In this document: positions 1 through 14,100 of the stretch, one piece after another
Numbering within the stretch: position 1 is the stretch's first letter
Layout: each line of letters opens with the position of its first letter
Assembly (NCBI GenBank): GCA_037974665.1
Contig: CM075770.1
Span: 18,801,501-18,865,500, forward strand
Direction: 5' to 3'
Source of the DNA: Ehretia macrophylla
Taxonomy: Eukaryota > Streptophyta > Magnoliopsida > Boraginales > Ehretiaceae
Length of the DNA stretch: 64,000 nucleotides
Translations under genes and position numbers: made by a program
The notes under the pieces: generated by a model
Databases searched by the model: none
Told to the model about the DNA's origin: nothing
What the model saw: only the letters and a program-made list of their open reading frames with translations

Positions 1-1678
1 ATGTTGCAGAGCAAAAAGGCAAACAAGTATGACACATGCAGTGGGAACTGGTACATCTGAAGGTATAATTCCGGAAATCAGAAAGGAGATGAAAAAGTTT
101 CCATTAAGTCTGTGAATAGCAGAACAAAGTATTCGTTCACTTGTTGAATCAAACGTAAAATAACTTACACTTCTTTAAAACTTTGTCTATGTGCTCCCTT
201 GTGTTTTCTGAAGATGTAACTGAAAGAAAATCTCTAGTTTTAATTAAACAATGACTGGTACAAAAGAATCATAAACTTGTTTCTTATTGAACTCTACTGC
301 TAATTCTTACTTCGATGTGAAAGCTTGGATAAAGATCGTCCCAGACTTGATGTTGCTGATAGTACTAGAAGCAAGGAAAGAAAAACTTGGTTACTGAAGT
401 TATTATCTATCTAATGTTATTCGGTGGGATACATTGTCAACTAATTAAGAAGGATTGTACAATATATTAGTGAAACAAACCAGAGATAGATGGGGTGAGA
501 ACTCCATCAGCAATTATCATGCAGGCGCCTAACAAAGCCAGGAACAACAGCAGATAATGGCTACTTTTATGTTTTTCAATGGCCCTTCTCGCCCTTGATT
601 TAACCTTGATCTTCCTTGGGCTTCCTCCCTCGGCGTGCACAATCTCACTAGCACTTCTTTCACTTGGTAGCAATCCCACTTTAGCATGCCTGCAAAGTAA
701 GGAGTACAACGAAAATGTACCTCCTGCAGAGATCCATGGAAATTACAATGGCTTAACTATATCCTCTTTGATTCAAACAAAATCATGAATAGAAAAATTC
801 TTCGAAGATGATTACGTACCCTCTCCATCATCGTCTGCTTTCAGAACTATCAAGGCATATTTCAGCAGAGGTATGATGGTCAAAGTCCAAAAAATGAAGG
901 AAAACAGTTCATATAGTTCCTTATCCGATTGGATATCTTTTGGGAGAATTGATCCGAATACGTATAAAGGAGCCGTGCTCAATCGACCATAAACTACTCC
1001 AAGGCTTTGGAATGACAAAAGGATCGTGTGCCTCCATGCCTCTTTCTGCATATATCCCGATTTCAGTTGTACGAAACATACATGAAAGTACTACTCTTCT
1101 TGCAGTCAGGCAACAATCTTTAACTATAATACGATTACACAACCCGACCCATGCACCAAAAAAGAAAGAAAGAAAGAAAAAAATGTAAATATAAAGAAGA
1201 AAGATAGAGAGAATGACGAGAGAGAGAGAGGAAAGATCATGCAAGCCTTTTAACATTAAAACTCGCATCTCTAACCGTTTAAACCTTCAAATGACGTTAA
1301 TTTTTTTTTTTTTATATTATGTTAAAGCTCAGTTATCAACAGTTTTTGGTTCAAGTCTCGTGTGCGCCGGCCACTCATTTAAAAACAGAAAAGACTGTCC
1401 ATGTGCAGCACATATTAAATCATTCCTTTAACCTTTTTAAGCTTTTAGATGAAATGGTAATTGAGCAAGAGTGAGAGATAAACTGGAAACACATATATAG
1501 TAACATTAAGAAAGCATGGCATGAGTGTTAATTGAAAGCTGCAGAAAAGAAGCATAATTAACAAATTACAATATTGCATGATTCTAATTAAGTTAAAGAA
1601 AAAGAGAGAAGAGTATAGTCAACTTACCTTTAGTTGTTCATAGGGGATAGAAGATACAGGGTTTAATGCAGGATCCAT
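1..1678 (-). CDS. HAK/KUP/KT potassium transporter, 5' part (runs off left edge)
   Basis: K+ uptake transporter of a plasma or internal membrane. Coding exons on the minus strand: 1678-1628, 1045-820, 723-481, 364-311, 219-169 and 56-1 (continues outside). All introns are GT-AG and phases agree, giving 227 residues so far. The start is the ATG of MDPALNP, followed by a short soluble N-terminus. The first membrane segment holds the family signature (GVVYGRLSTAPLYVF, residues 33-47). The GEGGTF-LYSLLCR loop follows at about 91-103, then ADGVLTPSISVLSA and YVPVPTAC-ILVCLFALQH at the edge. The family usually has Asp in GVVYGD; here it is Arg38, which I recall as normal for one subclade. The 54-nt and 51-nt exons encode a short hydrophilic loop. 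The C-terminal half is not in the window. Family call is firm; clade is not. Confidence 0.94.
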
Positions 1679-1867
1679 GAACAAGCTGTTATTAGTGGAG
1701 TGATCTTACGTTAGAAACAAGCTACAAATAAATGCATATATTGATTTCGATTCAACCTAGGAGTTTAAGACGGAACAAACAATGTGAAAGATCTCAAAAT
1801 GTCTGAGGTCGACAAAGAGCTAGCTATTACTAAAAGAGATCTCAAAATGTTGTCCAACTAGTACTGT

Positions 1868-1920
<53 letters not shown>
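1868..1920. repeat. Compound microsatellite (TA)n(GA)n
   Basis: About 28 bp of alternating TA runs directly into about 26 bp of AG. It lies roughly 200 bp upstream of the transporter ATG, in its promoter or leader. Length polymorphism is expected. Confidence 0.95.
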
Positions 1921-2889
1921 TGTATGCATGTGTATACGATCTTCTCTGATCTTGAGAAGTTTTAAATGCATGGATGATATTTGAATGGACCTATAGACAC
2001 CACTTTGTGCATAAACTTTTTTTTTTTTTTTTTTCTTATGAATATGTAGGAAAAGAGTGAAGGCTAAACTGATAGGGAAGGCCAAAAGACTCTGAGAGGT
2101 TTACTATATACAAACAAATGATGATGATTTTAATGGCACCACATGGCTTTCCGTTTGGGTTGGACACTTGGGAATTGGGAAAAATAATTTGGATAATTGC
2201 CAAGTGACATGGACATTTTATTAATTTTTCTTATCTGTTGTTATTAATTGCTAATAAATGTTCTTTGCCATCGAAAATGCGGACTATCTCCCTGTCTAAT
2301 CCTTCTGACTCTCGCAAAGTGAGACTGGAATTAATTTAAAATCTTGTTTTAATAAGAAGTTATAAATTTTGTGAAATCAGTAAACTTTCAATACTGATTA
2401 ACACGATTTTACATTCGCTACTCACTAAATAATTCAAATATGGATCAATGGATTAATTGTTTTTAAACCATATTAAATTCATCATGCCATGTGGTACGCG
2501 ACTATATCTAGTACATTTTCGCCTAAATTTAAGCTGATCTTATGAACTGGAATATTCTGAAGCTGGCTGGTTCCAACATTTGGGAGGGAGAATTTGGAAT
2601 GAAAAACAAATTTGAGATCAAAAAGAGAGATTGCTGTGTTCACATGAGCGAACACAGGAAAGAAGAAAACAAGAAAAAAGGTCAAAAGGTTGTTTCCTAG
2701 TCCGCAAGAGCTGCTTTTGAGAAATTGAAAAACATACGAGTACTTACCTTCCTTTTTGTTTTTTCTAGTGAAAATTTGAAAAACTGAAAGTAGAGAACTT
2801 TTTGGTATTTTCATCTATTGTGATCAGCAAATATATTTTTACGGCACAGGCTAAAGATATCTGTTGCTTTAATGTTTGGGGTTAAAACT

Positions 2890-3279
2890 AAGGGCAAATC
2901 TCATAATTAGTCCTTATTGTTTATCTGCTTTAAATAATTAGTCTTTATTATTTTAGAGTCTTTATTATTTGTAAAAGTCTCACCATTAGTCCTTGTTATT
3001 TCAAAAGTCACGCGATTAATTCCCATTGTTTGCGAAAGTCTCACTATTAATCCTCATTATTTGCAAATGTCTCACCATTAGTCCATATTATTTATAAGTA
3101 TCTCACCACTAATAGTGAGACATTTGCAAATATTGAGAATAATGGAGAAACTTTTGCAAACAATAGAGACTAAATGAGTAACTTTTGAAATAATGAGGAC
3201 TACTAGTAGGACTTGCAAACAATAAGGATTAACCGCGTGACTTCTAAAACAATGAAAACTATTTGTCCAATTTGCCCTT
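2890..3279. repeat. Foldback (palindromic) element built of about 30-bp tandem units
   Basis: The ends are exact inverted repeats, AAGGGCAAAT at 2890 and ATTTGCCCTT ending 3279, flanked by AAACT on both sides (2885-2889 and 3280-3284), a likely 5-bp target duplication. The left arm repeats a unit like ATTAGTCCTTATTGTTTGC about five times; the right arm carries it inverted. The centre near 3107-3130 (CTCACCACTAATAGTGAG) is the fold point. It codes for nothing. Similar right-arm sequence recurs at the far end of the window. Confidence 0.75.
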
Positions 3280-3429
3280 AAACTAATTACTATTTTTCGT
3301 ATACTTTGTGAGTTGCTTAGAGCAGAAGTCATATTTATTGCTTTTAACTCAAATTCTAAGCCCAAGCCATGTTGAATATAAGTAAAACTTCAATTCAATA
3401 GAGCTAGTCACGAATGGTTTCATATAAAT

Positions 3430-3915
3430 AAGTTTTCTAACTTGTCGATAGTTGTCACACGCTATTGGGTGGGTGTAAGCCTGAGTGCGGTGAGAGTTTT
3501 TCTATTATGTTTTGTCTAATCCAAGTATAGATTTATTTGTAAAAGGTTTCTTGAATTGCGTGTCTTTCTCGTAAAATTGAGAGAAACAAATAAATATGAA
3601 ATGAATTCGCTATGATTCAATGAAAGTGGATAAGAGGAATTATAAACTAATCCAAAATCTTTATAGACAGAACTAATGTCTTGTCTAAGTATCTCTATTG
3701 AAATTTTCAAAAATGGGATAGTTTGCTTTTTCTAGAAAAGCCAATTGTGTGAGGGTTTAGACTTTTATACTCAAAATCAATTGTAATTGTAACTGTTGCT
3801 TAGATCGTGGACATAAGCAGAAGGCTAAACCACATTAAAATACTATGTGTTTTCACTGCTTTAAGTGTGTGGGTGTCTATTCATTCCCAACAAAGTAGAA
3901 TTATATTAGAGCCTA
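3430..3915 (+). mobile_element. Probable Copia-type LTR fossil with primer-binding-site-like sequence
   Basis: The segment ends in a CA-terminated stretch (TTCATTCCCAACA, to about 3892) followed by TTATATTAGAGCC at 3901-3913, which resembles the plant Copia initiator-Met primer site TGGTATCAGAGC. The preceding text has the look of an LTR R-U5 region. No internal coding region or partner LTR remains and the left end is undefined. It is a broken, old fragment. Confidence 0.4.
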
Positions 3916-4446
3916 GGTTTGGAGACTTGATAATAGAAAGGTCTACCAAAATACTCCTCTATACTCACTTATAGTCAAAATAGGTACTATCACCTCTTTG
4001 AATATATCTTATCCTTAAATCTTCTAATCCATGATCTAATCATTTATTGGACATCATCCAAGTAAAACCCTAAAGTGAAGAGCTTGTAAACTATATATAG
4101 GTATTTCACATATCAATAAAATTGCTTCAGTACCATATTCTATTCTTTAGTAAAAGCATATATTTCATGAAAAAGAGTTTATGAAATGCTAAAATTGGGC
4201 ATTGGGGTTCATCAAGCTAGAAAAGTATATAGTTGGAGGCCTTGATTTCATTAAGAGCAATGCCAATGACATGAGGGGTATTGTAGTCCAAAAGAAGACA
4301 TAAGGCCCAACTGTCTTTCGCGCGCTCAGAAACTTCTTAACCAAAAAAAGGAAAGAAAGGAAAAGATTAAAAATAAAATAAAAAAATCTCTCTTCTTCTT
4401 CTTCTTCTTCTTCTTCCCATTTGTTTTTGATTGTTTCCATTGGACG

Positions 4447-6234
4447 ATGAAGGTGTTGGTATTGTCAGGTGTTTTAGCAGTTTCAATGGTGATCTCCCTC
4501 ACCACAACTCTAAGAGGTGAAACGGAGAAGGTAGTCGTCCCCGCCTTCCGATACGATTTCTACAGGGACTCGTGTCCCGAGGCTGAGAACATTGTTCGTT
4601 CTTCCATGAACAACATCGTCTCCCACAACGACTCCTCCACGGCTCATCTCCTGCGCCTCCTTTTCCATGATTGTTTCATTGAGGTACAACCCATTTTCTT
4701 GATCATACATTATAAGAATGATCATGCACATTTCTTGCTTAATCTTTCCACTCACTATTATACATTCTCAATTTCTTTAAATTTTTCTTTTTGTTGTTCA
4801 TCTTTTCCCCCTTTTTTGTTTGCTTAATTATGATTAGTATATGGTCAAGTTGGTCATGTCCATTGTTTTTCATTATGTGGATTCTCACCAATATGAGATT
4901 TATTGTCTCCGATGATGATCAAGTCTTACTGCCGGATTGTATTTTCCTTGGTATACGTATATGTATATGTACGAGTATTACTGCTACTAGTGTCTTAGAT
5001 TTTTTGAGTTTTTTTTTTTTTTTTCGTGTAATTTGAGTAGTACTGAGGTATTTTATTTTCAATGGTGATATATTTTAGTATGGTCACGCATATTCTTGTT
5101 GATATGTATGAATATTGAAAGATATAGCTCTGTTGAAATAATTCTCGTCCTCTAGGGCTGTGACGCATCTGTTCTTTTGGATGCGTCAAATAGCAGTGGG
5201 GATTCAACTGTTGAACGCCTGGCCATCCCCAACAGAACACTTAAAGGATTCCAATCTATTGATATGATAAAGGAGGAGCTTGAGAAGGTCTGTCCTGGTG
5301 TTGTTTCTTGCTCGGACGTCCTTGTTATTGCCACTAGAGATGCTATTGTCAGAGTACGAGATCCTAACTATCTACCAAAATTTTACTCTTTAATTTTTGG
5401 TGATCTTCTTCTCGATATTGCTCAAATTTTGACGCTTTCTCTAACAAACCTTGTTATTGCAGCTTCGTGGACCGTATTATCCCGTGTTTACTGGAAGAAG
5501 AGACCGAAATGGATCATTCTTCAGCAGGGCCACGGCTGATATCCCACGTCCAAATGGTAATATCAGTGAAACCCTGCGGTTATTTGCTCTTAGAGGATTT
5601 GATGAAAGGGAAACAGTGGCTCTTCTCGGTACTTGTTTCATTGCTTCTTCTACATCTTTCTGATCTGTATTTTATTGAATGGAGTAGCAACTTGTTGTGT
5701 TCATTTCTTCATTATTGTTCTCTTCTTGTCCTTTCAATTGAAGGGGGACATAACATTGGCCACATCAGCTGTGAATTCATTAAGCCGAGACTCAATGATT
5801 TCATGGGGACGGGGTTGCCTGATCCATCTATATCATCCGATTTCCTTGAGGAGTTGAGACACAGCTGTGGAGAAACTCACACAAATTTCAGAAACAGAGT
5901 TCTGTCTTTGAGATTAAGAGGAAAGATTCAAGCAGCCAAGGATAGGACAATGTCATACATGCAGGACCTTTCTTCCTCTATCCCATCTGGGGATGCATTT
6001 GGCACCAACTATTTTCAGAGCTTGGTTCGAGGGAGAGGACTTCTCTTTGCTGATCAACAGCTGATGGAGAATGAGCTTACGGCAAAAGCGGTGCTGGATT
6101 ATGCTTCAGATGATGGAACGAAATTTAGGACTGATTTTGCCCGCGTTATGGTTAAACTGTCAAATCTGGGTGTTCTTACTGGTTTTGAAGGACAAGTTAG
6201 ACGGAATTGCTCAAAATCTGAGAGTTCTTCTTAG
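4447..6234 (+). CDS. Class III peroxidase, peroxidase 48-like
   Basis: Secreted haem peroxidase using H2O2 to oxidise phenolics in the cell wall or apoplast. Exons 4447-4683, 5156-5353, 5463-5628 and 5744-6234, all GT-AG, give 363 residues. A hydrophobic signal peptide covers about residues 1-24. Arg70 and His74 in RLLFHDC are the distal catalytic pair; the proximal His is in GGHNIGHISC. All eight structural cysteines are visible (DSCP, HDC, EGC, VCPGVVSC twice, HISC, RHSC, RRNC). IPRPN is the substrate-site motif. The wording of FIEGCDASVLL, RGFDERETVAL and the intron positions fit a four-exon peroxidase, and the closest relative I recall is Arabidopsis PER48. The proximal motif GGHNIG replaces the usual GAHTIG, which is conservative. 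The gene looks intact. Confidence 0.95.
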
Positions 6235-8121
6235 TCTTTGTTAAAGATATTTCACTTGTTTTCTGGGTGTTCTAACCTTTCTACCTCTATATGATCTTAG
6301 TTGGTTGATGAATGGGCCTCCAGAAGCTTGAATCCCCACTTGTTTTCTATCAATTTGTTGTTGTCTAATAGGAGCCATTTATCCTTGTCTGCCATGCTTC
6401 TTGAATCATCACATTCGTAAGCAAATACAGTCATATACACCCTTTGTTGGATGTGAAGCTATTAAGCATTGTGTTTGTGATTTTTCTTCTTAATCTTTGA
6501 TTGCATCAATCTACATGGTGGTGTTGACATTTGATTAAGATCATATATAGCATACACTGGAAATTCTGTTGTTTAACTTAAGAATTTTTTTTATCCTTTT
6601 AACTTACACATGCCTCAAGTATGCAATTTCTTGTTTCATACTGGTTTCCATCAGTGATTCACATGGCATTCTTCGAATTTGATAAAGATTTGAATGATTG
6701 TTTTAATATGAGTTACAGAGAGGCTCTTCGCCAATATATGCACGCAACAAGTTATGTGCTTCATTTGTTTCTGTACATTGATTCTTGCAGTGGACCACGT
6801 TTAATCTGTTGAAATATGCTTTAAATGAAGGTGCCAGGACAAGAGGTTCAACAGCTAATTATGTTTCAGTTAAATTATGCTTGGAATATCGTTTCGGATA
6901 ATGTATGAGAGTGACTTGGAACTAGACCCAAAATTTTCTTTTTCAGCTTTTGGTTCAGTTGATACAGTAACAGTATAAAGTTTGAGCTATACTTGGATGT
7001 ATTTGGATTAATATCTGACTAGTATGGTGGCATAGCGGCCATGGCATGGTGGGGAACAGAAAATCTGACCATCCATTATTATATATATATATATATATAT
7101 TTTTCTTGCTCTTCTTGTATGGAAATCACAATGACAATGTTGCTACTTGCCAATGCTACTGCTACTGTAATACCAAATGTCAATTGAGTATTGAGAGTTT
7201 TGCGGGCATCCATCTTACATCTATCCCAAATGGAGGGCTTTCGAGACAAGGGGCCGATGACAGGGGTTGACTTTATTCTCCACCTTTATCGTGACGGAAT
7301 CACATATCAATGAAGGGAGATAGACACGTTGATCTTGGGGTACTAACTCTGCCTCTGTACGCAGATATACATGTGGCAAAGGATATTTCTCATCCCTCAT
7401 ACATGTAAACTTATTTAAATACCTTAATTTACTAAAATTTTACGAGTACCACTACAAAAGCTCCAACAACTCAGTTTTCATCCATATTAGAAATTCTTTC
7501 AAGTTTATTTTCTTTATACTTTTTTTAAGTAATTTTTTTATACATAAATAGATCTCAAGAGAATACTGTAACACTACAAACCAGTTGCTACTCATTTTCA
7601 TTTTGCTGTATTAGTTTAACCCTTTTTCAACATAATATCTGTGAAGATTCCTGTTATTCTTTGCATGATATGAATTAACTCTGACATGTGCACCTGTTCC
7701 CTAATTTACAGACATTTCCAGTGATAACTTGAAATTTGTCTTCTACAATAATCTTAATTCTGCATAATTTAAAATAATTATAAAAAAAAAATTGCGCAAG
7801 TACAGAACAATAAACTCATCAGAAAGCTCCTTCATACATATTGAATTTTACATCACTTGTGATAAAAACAACACTGCACAGAATTGTTAGTGTCAAGAGA
7901 TAAATAAAGGTAAACCTATGAATTTATTACCACCATAAAAACCTTTGATCAAATGGGACTAATCTATAGAACAAAACAAACAGACAAAATTGGTTGTAAC
8001 AAAAACCTATTCTCATGCTTAATTTCCCCCAAAATAATTGGACGGGGCTGTAATCCACCACATCAAACCTATGTCTTCTTTTGCCAAGAAATTTGTAAAG
8101 CAAAACTCATCTGCCACATAT
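6235..8121. other. Intergenic space between convergent peroxidase and SEC24-like genes
   Basis: It holds the peroxidase 3' UTR (from 6235) and the SEC24-like 3' UTR (up to 8121), which face each other. A (TA)n tract is at 7078-7100. A few short open stretches have no recognisable protein features. I see no RNA gene or complete transposon. Confidence 0.6.
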
Positions 8122-11100
8122 TCAAGGTATTTTGTTTTGGATTTGCCGATGGACATGGACTAGAAACTCAACATATGAAACCCCAAGTTGAGTTTTGTCT
8201 TCCACCAAGTAAGAGAAAAACAACATTCCTGAAAAGTAATAAAAAAGATAATGAAAAAAGTCAAATAACAAAATAGGCTAATCAACTATGGCAAAATAAT
8301 CAAAACCTTACTCCCCCTTCCTACTGCCCGCGCATGCCTACAAAGAGAAAAGAGGGCGGGGCAGGGAGTATGTTGGGAGTTGAATATCTGGTGCTAACAC
8401 TAACCTGAAGGATCTCCTTTCTTGCACAACTTTAAGCTGCAAACAACCAAATTGAAAATTAGGCTCACACATCACAAAGCAACTGGATTATTCATAATTC
8501 ATTATAGACAGCAATCTTTCAAAAAAGAAGACTGCTGCACAGAGGGAAAAGAAAAAAGAAGAAAAAAACTAAAAGAACATCCTTGTGGGTGGGCCAAAGA
8601 GAGGGAGGAAACCAAAAACATACCGAAGGTAGGAACATCTTTGGCGCCTGATCTCATTTATGGCATCATTTAGCTTCTTCGACAAAGGATTGTCATATTG
8701 TTGCAGTACAAACTGGGACAAAATACGCAAATTTTAGTAAATTTGTCTAGCAGCATGACACAATCATCTAGTTCATATGGGGTTCATAGGATTAATTGTG
8801 TCCCCCAAATAAAAATTTTGAAACATAAGCTAAATTCTTAAATGCAGCATAATATGGACAAGATTGAGCATGCAAAGCAACTAGTAAGATGACTCTGGCT
8901 ATTATTAACAGGTGATGTAGTTCATGTAAGTGACTTCAAGGAAACATAGATCAGACACTTTAGGCCATTTAGGTAGCGGATTACATCCACTTTAAGTTTC
9001 TGCAACACAAAGTCACTAATGATGCCCAATAAGAAGGCTATATATATGAGTTTAATAAGCACACACAATATATATATATGGATTTTGACCCAGTATTCCA
9101 CTTAGACAGGATTCCTTATACAAGTTTTTACTATAAGTGCTCTTGTTATTTTACATTAAAACTTAAAAGAATAAGAGAAGATAGCTTAAGTGCTGGGTCA
9201 ATAGTTCTGGGAGGAGGAATGGTAGGTAAGTAGGCAAGGAGTGAGGAAGCTTTGGTTGGTCAGACTACTATAAAGAGAGTTGATGCAGAAAACAGAGCCA
9301 GGGATGAAAGCACACACACACACGGGTTTCCCTTTTCTCCTTCTTTCTCTTTTTTTTTTTTTGCAGGGTTCTAGAGGGGGGGGCTGTTGGTGGGTGGGGA
9401 CTGGAGAGGCATCACAAATTAGAAAGAGCTATATAAAATAAGAGAGGGAAAAGGTGGTTAGCTCTGTGTTACCAAATCAAGAGAGAAGAAAGAACTACAC
9501 CTCAGCTTCCTCGTTGCTAGTTCTATATCTCAGGACTAGATTTCTAGATCTCAATTATGCTCATTATTAAGTTTTTCAAGATTTCCTACCTCTTTAGTCT
9601 CACATGATTTAATCAAGTTTATGGCTGAATTTACTCACAAATTGAGTTTTTGTATATTCTTCAATTTCTTAATGGAGATGGAACTGTATAGCAGTTCCTT
9701 CGATACCAAACCAGAAATATGTCCCCAAACTTTATCGTACCAAACAAGAAGTTTGGGACCCATAACAAAAGAGATTTATGATTATGATCCCACCACTTAA
9801 ATGGTGGGAATACAGAGAACGAAATAGGGAAAGGAAACCAGGCCCAAGATCATGCTCATCTTGTTAAATAATCTAGATGCATTGTTCCCAGACAAGTACT
9901 AATAATGTGATGCTATTTGCTCAAGAAGATATACCCTACTCAATCACTGTGCTGTAACTACAGAAAAATACCTGCATTGGAACTTCTTCAGCAGAAGAAA
10001 TGCCTAACAATTGTTGTACAATATTAGGATCTGCAGAGTTCCCAACATAAATTAGACAATCCTCTCCATTCTCAAGAAGATAGATCCCATTATCACTGAT
10101 ATGCTCACTGGACAGTGGAAGGAAAGCAGGTACAAGAGGTTCATTCTCCTGACAACAATAAGATATATAATGTTAGATGCATTTCAAGAACAATAGAAAC
10201 ACAAGAAGACACACTAGTCCATACCTTAGAATCGAGGTCATGAATACTAATCAACCTTGGATATACTAATGGAATTGCCAAAGAGGTGGAAAGAGGGGAA
10301 ACGTAATTGATCCAATAGGACCGATCATCTACACGCCCATCAGTTCGCAATCCTGTGCTTTTCACCAGAGCTAAGAGAAGGACAAAAGAATTAGCTACTA
10401 TATATCGACAATTGTTTCAGAAGAATAGGTCACAGTAGATGAGCAGGTAACAAAGGCAACGAAATAAGAAAGAAAGTGGAAGCGAAAATAATAATAATAA
10501 AAAAAAGAAGTGAAATCTGAGTGATGACATTGGACAAGGACAACATGGAAATGAGGACTGTCCCAAAAACTGTGCACACGTGTGTAGGTTTTGCTACAAG
10601 CTACATATTCTTAAATCCTACCGACTAGTAATCTAGTTAACAGTGATTCCTTCTATTGCTCCTAAATTTTTCAAATATTCTACATAGAATGTAGTATCTG
10701 AAGATTTGTTTGCTCATGTAATATAACAGATAAAAGAAGTACAAGAATTTCGTCAAAATGCAAAGAGTACTTGTGTAGATCAAATGAAGAATAAATCAGA
10801 CACCACAGAGAAAATTCAAGTACCTCAAGTAAATAATCTGGTCTAAAACCATTTTGACAAGAGGCTAAAAATATCAAATCCATTTGATGGAAGTTTAATT
10901 ATTTAGTAGGTCCTACTCCTCAACCTAATTCATTAAAGTGGAAAAGTTTCAAAGAAGAACATCAACAAATTCAGCAGGACATACCAAGTGTGTATAGAGG
11001 CAAAAGCTTAAGTGCCTCGGGAAGGATTAGTTGCCCCGATGACGAAACTGTAGCACAAAATTTACGATATGAATGCAGAATGTTGATGCAAAGGTTTGTC

Positions 11101-14100
11101 ACTTGCTCCCTCACTTGCAAGAGTGGCGCAGAAGGAATTTCATTAGCCGCTGCAAACAAATAAAATTGAACAATATCATTAGTATTCTCGGACAGAGAGG
11201 ATAAAACTAATAATATGAGCAAAGAACTGTGATAAAGCTGCTCTTCCAGGTGAGTGCACACCAGTGTATTCATCATACAAAGAAGAAAGAAACACATAAT
11301 AAATCAGCAGCAGATAAAAAAATCAAATGATCAGACAGGTAGAATAAGAACAGCACCTTGCTTCAAGATACAGGCAAATTGGGTATCCAAGTCAGCAGAG
11401 CGAAACAGATTACTCAGCATAGTGGTGCATGGCAGAGACAGGGTTGAAATTCGGATTCTTCTCTCTCCATAAACGGTGGTATAAAGAAGAGCACACTGGA
11501 TGATTGAAATAAACAATGGGATCAAACATCGGTTTTGTCAGACCAAAAAAAAAAGTATGGTCATGATCTGTCCAATTAAACCAAGGACTAATAAAATTGT
11601 ACCTGAAAAGCACATTCTGAGCCATCCTGCAATTTGTCATCATGTTTTAATGTTACCAATATGGTTTTGTCGCAGTCAATCTGCACAGAATAAAATTTAT
11701 TAGACATGATATAACTACCACATAAGTGATGAGCCATGAACTACAATCAACAAAACCCTGACCATTAAATACAAAACAGCGGTAAGAGCAGATTTAGTAA
11801 CTAGAACCAGCAAGACCTACACTAGAAGCATGCTGAAGAATATTAACAATGAAGAGTACATGGCCAGTAACACTACTGCGCAATGGTTATGATATGTCCG
11901 CACTGTACTGTGGGGCAATGGAATATTCGTTATTGCCAAGTTAATTTTGATCAAGGTCATGCAATTTAGAGAGAATTCTCAATTAAACCCTGGTCAACAT
12001 TAAAAAAGATGCCTTGCGAATTATCTGAAAAATGATTACTTCTCTTACTCCTCTTCTCGAGCTTTCAAGATGTGCCAAGTGTTAATCATTTAAATAGCAT
12101 CTTCCGCCAGTAAATAGTTCTATAGATAATTCATTGATGAGGCATACCAGATCAATGTCACTTTATGATAGCTAAAAACAAACATACTCCCCAACATATA
12201 AAACTGCAAACGATACTTATTAACAGAGAAAACAAAAGAACAAGAAACTGTCAAAATCGTGATAACAATAGAACTACTAAATTGCAGCAGAACTGGCCAT
12301 GCCAACCTGGGCTCTATCATGACAAACGCAGTCTAGTAATGCATCTAGCTGTGACGGTACGATGTGTTGGGGCTGCTATTTGAATCTATGAAGTTTATAG
12401 ACATATGCTTAGCCATTTCAGTTCCAAGATTTAGCCCAACATAGCTTTTCAATCGGACAAATGTAAATAGCATGAATTGTCAAAAGTACAATATCAAAGT
12501 ACAGAAATTATTTGTTACTTCATTTGATTTATACAGAAACTAAAAGATAAGTATAGCCGTTAAGCTTTAAGCAGTTAAGAGTGACTCTGGAAATGTTGCA
12601 AAGCAAAAATAGCATAAGCATGTGGGTAGTGCCTCTCAAGTGGAAAGAAGGGAGTAAGAACCTGTATATAATCTAGCACTCAAAAACAGATGATGGCAAC
12701 AGAAGAAAAGAATGAACTCATTCAACACCTTGGACTTGTATCCATGAAACAGGTCATTCATACTGCTACAGTTGATACAATCACTAATACACCACAAACT
12801 TGGTATTAGCAGAGCTAATAAAGAAAAGGAGAAAGTAACAAACCGCAGGTAGATCAACATCTGTAGGAATGCGTTTACAGAAGTTTCCATGATAATCCTG
12901 AACTTGAAGACCCTGTCAAAGAGCGGAAGTTAAAGTAAGACACCATTTTATCTTTACCATTATTTTCGCTCTTTCAAGCATTGTGAAGCTGTTCTGAAGT
13001 GATAGAGCAACTTCAAACAGAAGACCAAAGTGCAGCTAATTCATATATATCTGTGCCTATATATTCAAGGAAGCTACTCACCTGGCTGCATCTTACACGC
13101 ATTACTGCCTCAAACCCTTGAGGCCTTGTGACATTCCACCGAAGATCATTGTAAAGCTTAGCGGTGTCGGAAAGAGCAGAGAACGGGTAATAATAATAAA
13201 CCTGTGAGGAAGAATTGAAACCTTTTCTGGTCAAATCCCACTTTACATAAACATAAAGTGAATAGCAAACAGACATACCCACTTCAACAAAATGTTTCAT
13301 AAAGGTAAGACCAATTAAACATGCTCCCACATTGCAATGACAGATTTAAGTTTACGGAATGGAGACTAGGATTTCGAAAAATACATCAAATCACAAGCTA
13401 AAACAGAAGTTGCAGTTACCTGGCCTCCAGTAGTCCTCGGAATGACAGATATGGAAGCAATGTCAACGTAGGTTTGTGTTGTAAGAAATACATCGACACA
13501 AACCTGTAAATATTAAGATATAATAAACTAACATGAATAATGATGTCTTCACTACAAACATAAAAAACCAGCAGCAAGAATATTTCACGAATGTCCAGAA
13601 AGGGAAGATGCTTTTATTTTTTGGCAAAGACAGGAGGCCTTGAAATTCACACCTGGTATTCAGCAAATTCAATAGCCATTGTTTTTAGTGTTTTGTCGAC
13701 TGGCTGGAGTAATTTGTGAGCCTCCTGATACGCAGCAACAATAATAAGATTAAATATATATACATATATACATCAAACGTTTTCTTTGATATAAAATGAT
13801 ACATGTTTGAAAGAGGAGAAATATGTGCTTCAACATGAAGGGCAGTACCAAAAATAGAAGCAAAACGAATCCGATCAAGAAAGGATAATAAGAAGAAATT
13901 GTACAAAAATTAATGAATTGCACCTCCATGCAACATAAACTCTTTCACATCGGCTTATAAAAGATGAAATGGTTATTAATTAAAAGAGACTGTATAAACT
14001 ATCTACTGTAAACACAACAATATATATTCATGTTCCACAACAAGTAGCCTTGAAGACTAAAGAATATATATCTATATATGTTATCTATATCTATATATAT

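Larger units (their letters stand above)
1679..4446. other. Intergenic space between divergent transporter and peroxidase genes
   Basis: This shared upstream region serves the transporter (minus) and the peroxidase (plus). It holds a compound microsatellite, a foldback repeat and an LTR-like fossil, listed separately. A TATATATAGG stretch near 4092 lies about 350 bp before the peroxidase ATG, so it is a weak TATA-box candidate. A (TTC)n tract at 4390-4416 sits just before the ATG and probably lies in the 5' leader. No other gene is seen. Confidence 0.6.

Noticed and set aside
8281-8404. An alternative SEC24-like ending using the TTTGTAG acceptor near 8342, giving a C-terminus GMRGQ
   Set aside because: The acceptor at 8229 gives [12 protein letters not shown]...HVHRQIQNK, which matches the family C-terminus, so the short ending would be mis-splicing.
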